From NCBI GenBank assembly GCA_037721215.1, contig JBBJNV010000003.1, positions 119,646 through 182,727 of the forward strand: a stretch of DNA of 63,082 nt, written 5' to 3'. Shown one piece after another: positions 8,189 to 16,362 of this stretch (positions are counted from its first letter, which is position 1; the number at the start of each line of letters is the position of its first letter). The stretch is from Gemmatimonadaceae bacterium. Lineage in GTDB: Bacteria > Gemmatimonadota > Gemmatimonadetes > Gemmatimonadales > Gemmatimonadaceae. The notes beneath the pieces are model-generated. The model saw nothing but the letters and a program-made list of their open reading frames with translations, was not told where the DNA came from and did no database searches. A program made the position numbers and the translations under genes.

Positions 8189-11080
8189 GTGCCACACACA
8201 CCGTCTGATTCCCAGCGTTTGGTTATCGAAGCCGAGCCCGGAGCGCTGCTCGTATTCGCGGGTCCCGGGGCGGGCAAGACTTACTGTCTGATCGAGCGCA
8301 TCCGCTTCCTCGTGGAGAAGCGTGGCCTGAACCCAGCTCGCATCTGCGCGTTCACCTTTACAAACAAAGCCGCAGAGGAGATCTCATCGCGTCTCGAGAC
8401 ATATCTCGGATCGCAGGCGGGAAAGATCAAGCGGGGGACGATCCATTCATTCTGCGCGGAACTGCTCCGCGAGTTCACTGCCGAAGCGGAGCTCAGACCG
8501 GGTTTCGGAATAGCGGATGAGGAGTACCAACTGCGCGCGCTCTATCGCGTGGAGGGCTATAGCCGCTGGCACAGGAAGAGAGTGAAGCAGTTCACTGCCT
8601 ACCGCTTCTGCGCAGAGCCGTTGCACGAGAACGATCGAGGTGTATACGACCGGTATCTGGCATTCCTCGAGAAGCGCAACATGGTCGATTTCGACATGCT
8701 CGTTCTCAAGACATCCGAGTTGCTTCGTAACGAGGAGGTTGCGGCGGCAGTGCGTCAGCGGTGGGACTGCATCCTGGTGGATGAATTTCAGGATCTCAAC
8801 ACCGTTCAATACTCGATTATGCGCTCACTGGCGCTCGAGCATGGGAATGTGTTTGCCGTCGGCGATGACGAGCAATCCATCTACTCATGGGCAGGGGCCG
8901 ATCCGCGTGTATTCGGCGATTTCCTGAACGATTTCGGTTTGTCCACCCGGTTGCAGCTCGGCGAGAATCGACGTTGCCCGAGCGAGGTCATCACGCTTTC
9001 ACGCCGGCTCGTAAACATCAATACGCCGATGTTTGGCGATCGAAGATTCGCCGACTCCGGGCGCCACTCTCCCTTCCCGGTCGAGGCCATGACCTTCGGC
9101 GACGAACGGGAAGAACTGGCCTGGATTTTTGACGATCTCCGCCGCGACCGCGAGGCGCATACACTCGAATGGGGCGACTACGCACTGCTCTACCGAACGC
9201 ACGAGATAGGTCATACAGCGGAATCCGCGTTTCTTGCCGCCGGTATTCCCTGCCGGATGGCGCAGGGTCATGCGCTCGCTGATGATCCCGTTGTCAGGTA
9301 TCTCGTCGCAGCGCTCAGGGTGATATCGAATGCCGAAGATCCCATTCATCGTGAGCGCTTTCTCCAGGTGGTACTGCCGCGGCCACTATTCGACAGCGCA
9401 CGCGCGAAGGCAGATGAAGCAGGCAGCGACCTCCTTCAATATTTCGAGCAGAGGGCGCGCAGACAGACAACGGCGGACGCCGATCGGAGCAAGATCTGGA
9501 AGGGTCTGTTTGCACTGAAGAATCTCGCCGCACTGGGGGCGTCCCATTCGTCTCTCTCCGGTCTTGTCGACGAGTTGCTTTCCCAGCGCGTGGGCGAGTA
9601 CCGAACGGTGCTGGAGGACAATCACGATGAGTTGTCAGACCCAGCCGAGAACGAGGAGGTTCAGCTTCTGGCAGCGCGGCTCAGGGATGCTCTCGACTTC
9701 GGAAAGACAGTGTGGATTCCGCGGCTGGGTGGCCTCGAGATAGCACTCAAGGGAATGCTGGCCGGCATCGACCTGAATCGCGTCCAGCTCGGAGGGTATC
9801 CCGAAGCCGGCGCAGTATCGATAGGTCATTCCGATTGTAAATCGCTCGGCATCGCCCTCGGCCTATTCAAGGCCGCGCAGCTAGCTCGGAGCGCAGGGTT
9901 CTCGAATCACTTCCTCGATTTCACGGCCGTCGATCTCGAAACGACGGGCAAGGATATCGCGCAGGCCGAGGTGGTTGAAATTGCCGCGGTGAAAGTACGA
10001 AAAGGTCACGTGGAGGATGAGTTTCACTCTCTCGTCAAGCCTCGTGTTCCGATCACTGAAGGCGCGTTTGCCGTCCACGGTATATCGGCAGGCGACGTCG
10101 CAGAATCTCCTTTTTTCGAAGAAGTCTGGCCGCAGTTCCGCGAGTTCTGCGGCCCCGACATCTTCGTGGCACATAACGGCTACCAGTTCGATTTTCCAAT
10201 TCTGCGGCGCATGGCCGAGTCACTGTCCGGCTCCGACTTCTGCACGTACGATACGCTGGTGCTGGCGAGAGAACTTCACTCTGGGAGCGCCAGGCTTGTG
10301 GACCTCGCACGGTATTACGGAATAGAGACCGGTCAGTCCCATCGCGCGCTCGACGATACCAAAGCGCTTGCCCGGCTTTTCCTCGTGCTGGGTGAAGCCA
10401 AAATTGTGCGTGCGCGAAAAACGGCGCTCATCGAGCTGCTTGGACCGCTCGGTTTGGCACTTGCCCTGAGTGACGAGTCATTGCTCTGCGACGAAGCCAG
10501 GCGCATGGTGGGCTTCACGCGCGTGTTCGCGCTCGGCCGCAACAGCAACTGTCTGACGTTTTATCAGGCCGAGGCCGAGGCCTGTAGCGATGCATACGTC
10601 ACAACACTCGCAGATCTGATCGAGTTGCTTGGCGGCGAAACAGTGATGTCGAGAATACGCGCCGACAAAACTGCGGTTGAACGCTATCCGGAGGTCATGC
10701 TACGACTCAAGCCGTTGCTCGATGTTTTTGAAGGCCAACCGATGCCCGAGCAACTCGCCGGGTTTCTCGAGCGCGTGGCGTTGTCGAAAAAAGACGGAAC
10801 GGAGGGTGACTCGGCGCGTGTCAATTTGTTGACGCTTCACTCGACAAAGGGTCTGGAATTCTCACGAGTTTACATTGTTGGCGCCGAGGATGCGGAGCTC
10901 CTCGGCGAAAGGGATCCTGACACGCGTCAGATCGAGGAGGCGCGGCGACTGCTTTATGTTGGAATGACACGCACGAAGGACCGGCTGGTATTCACGCGAG
11001 TTGAAGCCCGCGCCGGTAAGCCGACCGGGGGACATCAGTTCCTCGACGAAATGGGGTTGACGCCAGTGAGGCCGAAATGA
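8189..11080 (+). CDS. UvrD/Rep-family helicase with an internal DnaQ-like 3'-5' exonuclease domain
   Basis: A 963-residue superfamily 1A helicase. The Walker A motif is FAGPGAGKT (about residue 23), motif Ia is TFTNKAAEE, motif II is VDEFQDLN (about 198), motif III is AVGDDEQSIYSWAGA, motif IV is ENRRC, motif V is LTLHSTKGLEF (about 875) and motif VI is RLLYVGMTRTKD (about 919). Between motifs IV and V, at about residues 577-750, sits a complete DEDDh exonuclease: DLETTG (Asp582), FVAHNGYQFDFP, and HRALDDTKA carrying the final His and Asp. The nuclease is therefore nested inside the helicase, probably in the 2B subdomain. Start is GTG at 8189, with a possible -10 (TATATT) just before. Presumably acts in DNA repair or foreign-DNA processing. 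Confidence 0.93.
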   Translation: MPHTPSDSQRLVIEAEPGALLVFAGPGAGKTYCLIERIRFLVEKRGLNPARICAFTFTNKAAEEISSRLETYLGSQAGKIKRGTIHSFCAELLREFTAEAELRPGFGIADEEYQLRALYRVEGYSRWHRKRVKQFTAYRFCAEPLHENDRGVYDRYLAFLEKRNMVDFDMLVLKTSELLRNEEVAAAVRQRWDCILVDEFQDLNTVQYSIMRSLALEHGNVFAVGDDEQSIYSWAGADPRVFGDFLNDFGLSTRLQLGENRRCPSEVITLSRRLVNINTPMFGDRRFADSGRHSPFPVEAMTFGDEREELAWIFDDLRRDREAHTLEWGDYALLYRTHEIGHTAESAFLAAGIPCRMAQGHALADDPVVRYLVAALRVISNAEDPIHRERFLQVVLPRPLFDSARAKADEAGSDLLQYFEQRARRQTTADADRSKIWKGLFALKNLAALGASHSSLSGLVDELLSQRVGEYRTVLEDNHDELSDPAENEEVQLLAARLRDALDFGKTVWIPRLGGLEIALKGMLAGIDLNRVQLGGYPEAGAVSIGHSDCKSLGIALGLFKAAQLARSAGFSNHFLDFTAVDLETTGKDIAQAEVVEIAAVKVRKGHVEDEFHSLVKPRVPITEGAFAVHGISAGDVAESPFFEEVWPQFREFCGPDIFVAHNGYQFDFPILRRMAESLSGSDFCTYDTLVLARELHSGSARLVDLARYYGIETGQSHRALDDTKALARLFLVLGEAKIVRARKTALIELLGPLGLALALSDESLLCDEARRMVGFTRVFALGRNSNCLTFYQAEAEACSDAYVTTLADLIELLGGETVMSRIRADKTAVERYPEVMLRLKPLLDVFEGQPMPEQLAGFLERVALSKKDGTEGDSARVNLLTLHSTKGLEFSRVYIVGAEDAELLGERDPDTRQIEEARRLLYVGMTRTKDRLVFTRVEARAGKPTGGHQFLDEMGLTPVRPK

Positions 11081-11751
11081 CAGCGACTGAATGGAAGATC
11101 GACGTTCGAGGAGATCAGACCACCGCTGTGTTCGAAGCCGCAACGGCGCAGCAGATTCGCGACACGGTGTTTGTCTGTGCCCACGGCGCGGGTGGACACA
11201 TGGGCGACAAGGGGATGTCGAAGCTCGTCGATACACTCCGATCGAGCGGGGTCAATGTTGTTCGGTTCAATTTTCTTTACAGCGAAAGGGGCTCGGGCCG
11301 GCTCGACCCGATGCCACGGCTCGAGCAATGCTTTGCGGCGGTCGTCGATCGCGTCCGGCAGGAAATCGATCCGCGAATTCTGATCATTGGCGGACGGTCC
11401 ATGGGCGGTCGCGCTGCTTCAATGATGGCGGCAAAGGGATTCGTGTGTGACGGTCTGCTGCTTTTCGCGTATCCGCTTCATCCGGCGGGACAGCCAGAAA
11501 AATTGCGCGATGCCCACTTGCCGTCGATCCGCGTGCCGGTGCTCTGCTTCAATGGGACGCGCGATGCGCTCTGCACGCCGTCGCTGATGGAGGCTGCATT
11601 GCAGACCGTGAACGCGCAATGGGCAATGACATGGCTCGAAGGCGCCGATCACAGCTTCCACGTTCTGAAGTCGTCTGGAAAAACGGATGCCGCTGTGCTG
11701 GGTGATGTTGGTGATACGACGCGGCAGTGGCTCCTGCGCCTGGTGGAATAA
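11077..11751 (+). CDS. Small alpha/beta hydrolase (TEX30/KANL3-like, dienelactone hydrolase fold)
   Basis: A 224-residue single-domain hydrolase. The oxyanion strand is VFVCAHGAGGHMG, the nucleophile elbow is IIGGRSMGGRAAS (Ser in GRSMGG), the acid is in LCFNGTRDALC, and the catalytic His is in GADHSFHVLK. No signal peptide, so cytoplasmic. Its ATG overlaps the stop codon of the helicase-exonuclease gene (ATGA), which suggests translational coupling. Substrate unknown; a functional link with the helicase is only suggested by the overlap. Confidence 0.88.
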   Translation: MTATEWKIDVRGDQTTAVFEAATAQQIRDTVFVCAHGAGGHMGDKGMSKLVDTLRSSGVNVVRFNFLYSERGSGRLDPMPRLEQCFAAVVDRVRQEIDPRILIIGGRSMGGRAASMMAAKGFVCDGLLLFAYPLHPAGQPEKLRDAHLPSIRVPVLCFNGTRDALCTPSLMEAALQTVNAQWAMTWLEGADHSFHVLKSSGKTDAAVLGDVGDTTRQWLLRLVE

Positions 11752-11783
11752 GCGGGGCGCGGGACGCGGAGTGCGGAGAGGAG

Positions 11784-13106
11784 TTATTCCCTGGCCGGAG
11801 CGCGTGCGAGCGGTGTTACTCCCAGCTTGCCCAGCACCCATGCTCTCACGCGGTCGTCCTGCCCCTTGGTGGTAAAATGGCCAACTTCGGGAACCAGGAA
11901 GAGTTCCTTCGGAGCAGTGACAAGGTTGTAAGCGGCATACATCGATGTCGGAGGAACTGTAACGTCGTTGTATCCCCACGTGTAAAACCCCGGCACGTGC
12001 AGCAGTCTGGCGAAATTCACGACATCGTAGTAGCGAAGCGTTTCCATTTTCTCGGGCATGGCGCGCATGCCGACGGTATCGGCAAACACGTGCGGCCATC
12101 CCCCGGGTTGGCCGGCCAGATACGCGAAATGGTCTGCCATGGCGGGATGGATTACCGCGACAGCCTTCACCCGCGTGTCGAGCGCTCCAGCAACAACCGC
12201 GAGCCCGCCGCCCTGGCTTCCCCCCTGCACGACGTAGTTCGTGCCGTCGAACTTGGGCAGGCTGAAAATAAAATCGCCGGCACGGACGACTCCGGCAAAT
12301 ACGCGTCTGTAGTAATAGCTGTCGCGGCTCTCGATTCCGGTCGCCCAGTATCGTGAAAGCGCGGTTGCGCGGAGCTCGTTGTAAAGCAGGGAGTCACGGT
12401 CTACCGGAATGCCGTGAATTCCAAGTCGCAGGTGAATCACTCCCTTCCGCGCGAGGGCCGTATCAGGGAAGTATGGACGTACTCCAGCGCCGGGAAGCAC
12501 GAGCACTGCCGGAAATTTGCCGGCGCGGGCGGGCACGGAGAGCAATCCGTACAAACGGCTTCCAAGGCGGTCATTCTGAAAGGAGACGTGATACACGTTT
12601 ACGTCAGGTGTGGACCAGCGGGTTAATCTGGTCATCACGGGCGAGAGCGGGACGCGCCGGGCAGATTCCAGAGTCTCTTCCCAGAACCGTTCGAAGTCGC
12701 CGGGCATCGTTGTCGTTGCCTTGATGCTCTCAGGGCTGAACGCAGCCGTCGCCATCCCTCTATAGGTAACGCTATCGAGGACTGCGGTCGCACTTGCGCG
12801 AAGAAATCCGGGGCGGGGCAGCGTTGCCTTCACGACCTGACCGTTCGTAACACGTCGCAGGGTATCGCTGCGGGCCGGACGCATTCGTTCGGCGCCGATG
12901 TCGACAATTACCGTCGCATTGGAAATGGGTCGTCCAGCGCGAGTGAACGCGACGCTGAACCGTGCAGTGTCGCCGGCGTTGTATCGCCAGTCAGGCCGGT
13001 CGAGAGTTACAGCGAGCTCGATCGTCGTGTCAGGACGTTGCGCTGCAACACCAGCAGGGAAGGTGCATGAGAGCAGGCATAGCCTGATAATGCGGCGTGC
13101 TCTCAT
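11784..13106 (-). CDS. Exported acetylxylan esterase-type hydrolase
   Basis: A 440-residue protein with a Sec signal peptide (RIIRLCLLSCTFPAGVAAQ, cleavage after AAQ). Residues about 25-120 form a beta-sandwich (Ig-like) domain. The hydrolase domain has the nucleophile elbow VVQGGSQGGGLA, an acid in GYNDVTVPP and a His in PEVGHFTTKG, in the order and spacing of AXE1/cephalosporin-C deacetylase esterases. It would act in the periplasm or outside, removing acetyl groups from carbohydrate or similar esters. It faces the preceding alpha/beta hydrolase gene tail to tail with 32 bp between them. Confidence 0.85.
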   Translation of the reverse strand: MRARRIIRLCLLSCTFPAGVAAQRPDTTIELAVTLDRPDWRYNAGDTARFSVAFTRAGRPISNATVIVDIGAERMRPARSDTLRRVTNGQVVKATLPRPGFLRASATAVLDSVTYRGMATAAFSPESIKATTTMPGDFERFWEETLESARRVPLSPVMTRLTRWSTPDVNVYHVSFQNDRLGSRLYGLLSVPARAGKFPAVLVLPGAGVRPYFPDTALARKGVIHLRLGIHGIPVDRDSLLYNELRATALSRYWATGIESRDSYYYRRVFAGVVRAGDFIFSLPKFDGTNYVVQGGSQGGGLAVVAGALDTRVKAVAVIHPAMADHFAYLAGQPGGWPHVFADTVGMRAMPEKMETLRYYDVVNFARLLHVPGFYTWGYNDVTVPPTSMYAAYNLVTAPKELFLVPEVGHFTTKGQDDRVRAWVLGKLGVTPLARAPARE

Positions 13107-13122
13107 CGGTTATGCAGCTCTG

Positions 13123-13584
13123 CTAGGTCGTCGCGGCATCCGCGCCCCTCTCGGAGTAAATCCATGCCCCCACCATCGATGCGAGAAGGAGGTTGACGAG
13201 CCAGACCAGGCTGTAGCTCCACCACAATCCCGACGACATGATCCCCATTTCCTTGTAGCCGAACGTGAGGATCATGCCGAACACAAAGAAGAGGAGTGCG
13301 ACGTACATCGCCGTTCGCGGACCAGGGCCGAAACGCGGGCGAATCGCCGCATACGTCCATACAAGAAGGAATCCGACGATGAAGTCGAAAAAGACATAGC
13401 CGGCAATCTGACCGGCGTCCATCTCCGCGAACCGGTCGCCGAGGCCTGGCTTGAAGGCGTTGGCGTCGGCCTGCATCCGCTGGGCGAAAACGACACCGTT
13501 CGAGAGGAAGTCGATGATGTTGAGGACGACACCTGCCGCAATGCCGCCAGCCAGAAGCTTGCCTGTATTCATGTTGACAGCCAT
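13123..13584 (-). CDS. Four-helix inner membrane protein of unknown function
   Basis: A 153-residue protein with about four transmembrane helices (LLAGGIAAGVVLNIIDFLS, AGYVFFDFIVGFLLVWTYA, MYVALLFFVFGMILTFG, WWSYSLVWLVNLLLASMVG). A short polar stretch with acidic residues (GLGDRFAEMDAGQ) lies between helices 1 and 2. I chose the ATG at 13584 because AAGGAG lies 6 bp upstream; a longer frame to 13695 lacks one. It is read before the esterase gene (16-bp gap), so the two probably form an operon. I cannot name a function. Confidence 0.75.
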   Translation of the reverse strand: MAVNMNTGKLLAGGIAAGVVLNIIDFLSNGVVFAQRMQADANAFKPGLGDRFAEMDAGQIAGYVFFDFIVGFLLVWTYAAIRPRFGPGPRTAMYVALLFFVFGMILTFGYKEMGIMSSGLWWSYSLVWLVNLLLASMVGAWIYSERGADAATT

Positions 13585-13616
13585 GCTGCGCTCCTTCGAT
13601 GAAAAGTGAACGAGAA

Positions 13617-13647
13617 CGCGCGTATCCGACCAGTCGAAATACGCGCG
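13617..13647. repeat. Perfect 9-bp inverted repeat upstream of the membrane protein
   Basis: CGCGCGTAT (13617-13625) and ATACGCGCG (13639-13647) are separated by 13 bp, 33 bp before the start codon of the minus-strand membrane protein. It could be a 5'UTR hairpin or a repressor site between promoter and gene. Confidence 0.45.
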
Positions 13648-13665
13648 CCAGCAAACTGCAGATGA

Positions 13666-13695
13666 ATTGTAGGGTCTAAAGCCCCCGCGGAACAA
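13666..13695 (-). promoter_or_regulatory. Possible promoter for the membrane protein-esterase operon
   Basis: On the minus strand TTGTTC (13690-13695), an 18-bp spacer and TACAAT (13666-13671) match a sigma-70 promoter moderately well. The predicted start near 13659 precedes the inverted repeat at 13617-13647. Confidence 0.35.
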
Positions 13696-13705
13696 GCATT
13701 ATCTG

Positions 13706-14032
13706 CTACTTCCCTGTCACGTCGGGTTCGCGATTTGGATTCATCTCGTCCGAGACGTGCTTGTGTTTGTTGATGTCCCGGGAGAGGCGGGTTCTTTCGC
13801 TCTCCTTCTCCGCATCGTCGTGCTGTTGTCGCCCCTCGAAGAGTCGATCCTTGCCCTCATCGTTGTGTTCCCGGATGTCGGCCGGGTCGTGCCCGGGTCC
13901 GCTCTGGCTGTGTTTGGTGCTTTGCTGGGAGTGAAGCGTCTCGGACTGTTTCAAATGTGTTTTCTCCGGCCGCCCGGACGCGCCATCTGCCGCTTCGTGC
14001 TGGTGGCCATCATTCTTCTTGTCTTTTGCCAT
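13706..14032 (-). CDS. Small highly hydrophilic protein of unknown function
   Basis: A 108-residue protein made almost entirely of charged and polar residues (MAKDKKNDGHQHEAADG, later DDAEKESERTRLSRDINKH). It has no hydrophobic core, so it is probably intrinsically disordered, like stress or hydrophilin-type proteins. The start at 14032 has AAGGAG 7 bp upstream, which supports a real gene. I do not recognise a family. Confidence 0.6.
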   Translation of the reverse strand: MAKDKKNDGHQHEAADGASGRPEKTHLKQSETLHSQQSTKHSQSGPGHDPADIREHNDEGKDRLFEGRQQHDDAEKESERTRLSRDINKHKHVSDEMNPNREPDVTGK

Positions 14033-14215
14033 TTTGTTTCTCCTTGTTGACGGATGAAAGGGCAACGCGCATGCCGTGAATGGACAAAGTTGAGATTCTC
14101 CCCCGGCTTCTTGGATTTTGCCCGACTCCTTCAGGCCCTGCCAGGCAGATGGAGCTAGATTCGGTGCGTCTCCCGCCGACCACGCGTGACTCCAGTTTCC
14201 AACAGGATATTCAAC

Positions 14216-14944
14216 ATGACCGACTCGACCGCAGTTGCAACTCCAGAAAAAGCCGCGTTATGGGAAGATTTCGTGGACATCTTCTACCAGCCGTCCGATG
14301 TCTTCGCGCGACGTCGCGAGGGGAAGTTCGGCCTCGCATTGCTGTTTCTCGCAATCGCTTCAGGAATTCTTTTCGTTCTGTTTCAGAATGCTCTTGGCCC
14401 CATATTCGACGCTGAGATTACACGGAGCAATGCCGCGACGCTGGCTGCAAACCCGGAGCTCAAGGCGGAACAACTTGCGCAGGGACAGGCGATGATGGAG
14501 AAGTTCGCCGCCGTGGGCTATGTGATTGGAATGCCGATCGCCGTCCTGCTGCTGGGAGTCGTGCTATGGATCGCCGGCAAGCTGTTCGACGCGAAGCAAA
14601 CCGTCGCCATGGCGATAATGGTAGTGACGTACGCGCAATTTCCGCGGCTCATAGAGCTTTGCGTCAACGCCGTGCAGGGGATGCTGATGGCTCCCGAAAA
14701 CATTACGTCGCGGTTCACCGTCAGCCTGGGCCTGGCGCGATTTGTCGATGACGCGACGATGAGTCCCGTGCTGCTCGCCGTACTGGGCTCTCTCGATCTC
14801 TTCACCCTCTGGGTGACCGTACTGATTGGTATCGGGGTGTACGTCACCAGCGGAGTGAAGAAAGAATCAGCGGCGATCATCGCGGGAATCGTGTGGGTTG
14901 CAGGACTGGTTCCTACACTGTTCGGAGCGCTCAGACAGGGTTGA
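14216..14944 (+). CDS. YIP1-family membrane protein
   Basis: A 242-residue protein of the Yip1/DUF1282 type. The soluble N terminus contains FVDIFYQPSDVFARRREG, the typical entry into the first helix, followed by about five transmembrane segments (LALLFLAIASGILFVLF, VIGMPIAVLLLGVVLWIAG, LFTLWVTVLIGIGVYV, AAIIAGIVWVAGLVPTLFG). I placed the start at 14216, where the protein begins MTDSTAVATPEK and an AGGA lies about 9 bp upstream; the frame extends to 14186. Molecular role unknown. The 14033-14215 spacer holds no recognisable gene. Confidence 0.75.
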   Translation: MTDSTAVATPEKAALWEDFVDIFYQPSDVFARRREGKFGLALLFLAIASGILFVLFQNALGPIFDAEITRSNAATLAANPELKAEQLAQGQAMMEKFAAVGYVIGMPIAVLLLGVVLWIAGKLFDAKQTVAMAIMVVTYAQFPRLIELCVNAVQGMLMAPENITSRFTVSLGLARFVDDATMSPVLLAVLGSLDLFTLWVTVLIGIGVYVTSGVKKESAAIIAGIVWVAGLVPTLFGALRQG

Positions 14945-14955
14945 CGGGCGCGGTG

Positions 14956-16362
14956 CTAGACCGCGTCCGACAGACTCGTAAAGTTGAAGTCCTTCACCTT
15001 CAGCGTCGGCATCACTACCGGGCCTCCACCTTCGGTGCCCGCAATCCGAACCGAGGGACCAATCGCCTCGACGTTGTTCAACATGAACAGCGGCGACTCA
15101 TTGAACCGGAAATTCTTGATCGCTTTGGTAATTTTTCCGTTCTCGATCAGGAATGTGCCGTCGCGGGTAAGACCGGTGAACAGAATGGTGCGCGGATCGA
15201 CCTGCCGCAGATACCACAAGCGGGTGACGAGAATGCCTCGCGGCGTGGACTTGATCATGTCGGCAGTCGACGTCGTACCACCGATCATCTTGAGCGAGGT
15301 TGCTCCTCCGTTCGCGACCTTGCCCTGCTTCTGCGCCCAGAATCTCGAATAGGCAAGTTGCTTGAGTACGCCGTTCTCGATCCATGCCTGGCGTGACAAT
15401 GGCAGGCCCTGCCCATCATATGGTTGTGCAAGAAGCTGCGAATCGAACGGGTCGGAAATAATCGTCACGCGCTGGTCCACGATCTTCTCTCCCATCTTGT
15501 TGCCACCGCCTGCCTTGGTGAAAGCACTTCGGCCTTCGTCGGCACCGCGCGCGCCAAGTGACCCGCCAATGAGCTGAACCAGATCGCCCACGGCCTGGGG
15601 CTCGAGGATCACTGTATAGCGTCCGGGCTCGATCGCAACAGGGTTGCGTGACAGTCGCGCCTTCTCGATCGCCGTCGCGCTCAACTTGCGGAAGTCGATC
15701 TGCCTCCAATCCGGATGCTCTGCTCCTGCCCAGCCTGAGCCGGTGCCGTCGGCGGTGCGAACCGTGACGGTGTAGTTGGCGATGGTTGCGCGGTTGTACG
15801 CGAACAATCCCTTGCTGTTGCCAAGAGCGTTTGCGCCAGCGCTGACAATAATAAAGCCGGCGGCGTTGAGATCGCCCGCTTTGCGCGCCGGCTCGAGCGC
15901 CGTCAGCGCCGCACGCGCTCGCTCAGTGGCCGTAACCTCGGCAGTGGCTTCAACGTACCCGCGGCCAGGCATGTAAGTCTGCGACGGCAGGCCCGGCAAC
16001 CATTCAGGATCGTCGGGAGAAAGCTTCGTCAGCGCTTCCGATTGCTCGACCACGCGCTTGAGCGACTCGTCGGAAAGATCGTTGGTCGCGGTGGTCGCGT
16101 GCTTCTTTCCAAATACGCTTGTCACACTCACCTGTCCATTGCTGACGCCGCCGGCAGTGGACATCTGATTGTTGGCGAACCGGACATCGGACTGATATCC
16201 GCCGCCGACGCCAACGATGACCTCATCGGCCTTCGACATTCTCACCACGCGCCCGATCAGCGACTGTGCCTGCTCACGGGTGATGATTGCACCGGCGGGA
16301 ATCGCAGTGTTACCGAGCAGCCGCTTCGGCTCGCCGCGTCCTGTGGAGTTCGACCGGCTCAT
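14956..16362 (-). CDS. TldE/PmbA-like protein, partner of TldD
   Basis: A 468-residue member of the TldD/PmbA (microcin-processing) family of the TldE type. The N-terminal domain has the TldD-like A fold (ADEVIVGVGGGYQSDVRFANNQM) and the C-terminal domain has LLAQPYDGQGLPLSRQAWIENGVL. It lacks the HExxxH zinc motif, as TldE subunits do. The start at 16362 has GGAGGAAGG directly upstream, and its ATG overlaps the TldD stop codon by 4 bp. In E. coli the TldD/E heterodimer trims unfolded peptides through TldD's active site. No signal peptide is visible here although TldD has one. Confidence 0.9.
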   Translation of the reverse strand: MSRSNSTGRGEPKRLLGNTAIPAGAIITREQAQSLIGRVVRMSKADEVIVGVGGGYQSDVRFANNQMSTAGGVSNGQVSVTSVFGKKHATTATNDLSDESLKRVVEQSEALTKLSPDDPEWLPGLPSQTYMPGRGYVEATAEVTATERARAALTALEPARKAGDLNAAGFIIVSAGANALGNSKGLFAYNRATIANYTVTVRTADGTGSGWAGAEHPDWRQIDFRKLSATAIEKARLSRNPVAIEPGRYTVILEPQAVGDLVQLIGGSLGARGADEGRSAFTKAGGGNKMGEKIVDQRVTIISDPFDSQLLAQPYDGQGLPLSRQAWIENGVLKQLAYSRFWAQKQGKVANGGATSLKMIGGTTSTADMIKSTPRGILVTRLWYLRQVDPRTILFTGLTRDGTFLIENGKITKAIKNFRFNESPLFMLNNVEAIGPSVRIAGTEGGGPVVMPTLKVKDFNFTSLSDAV

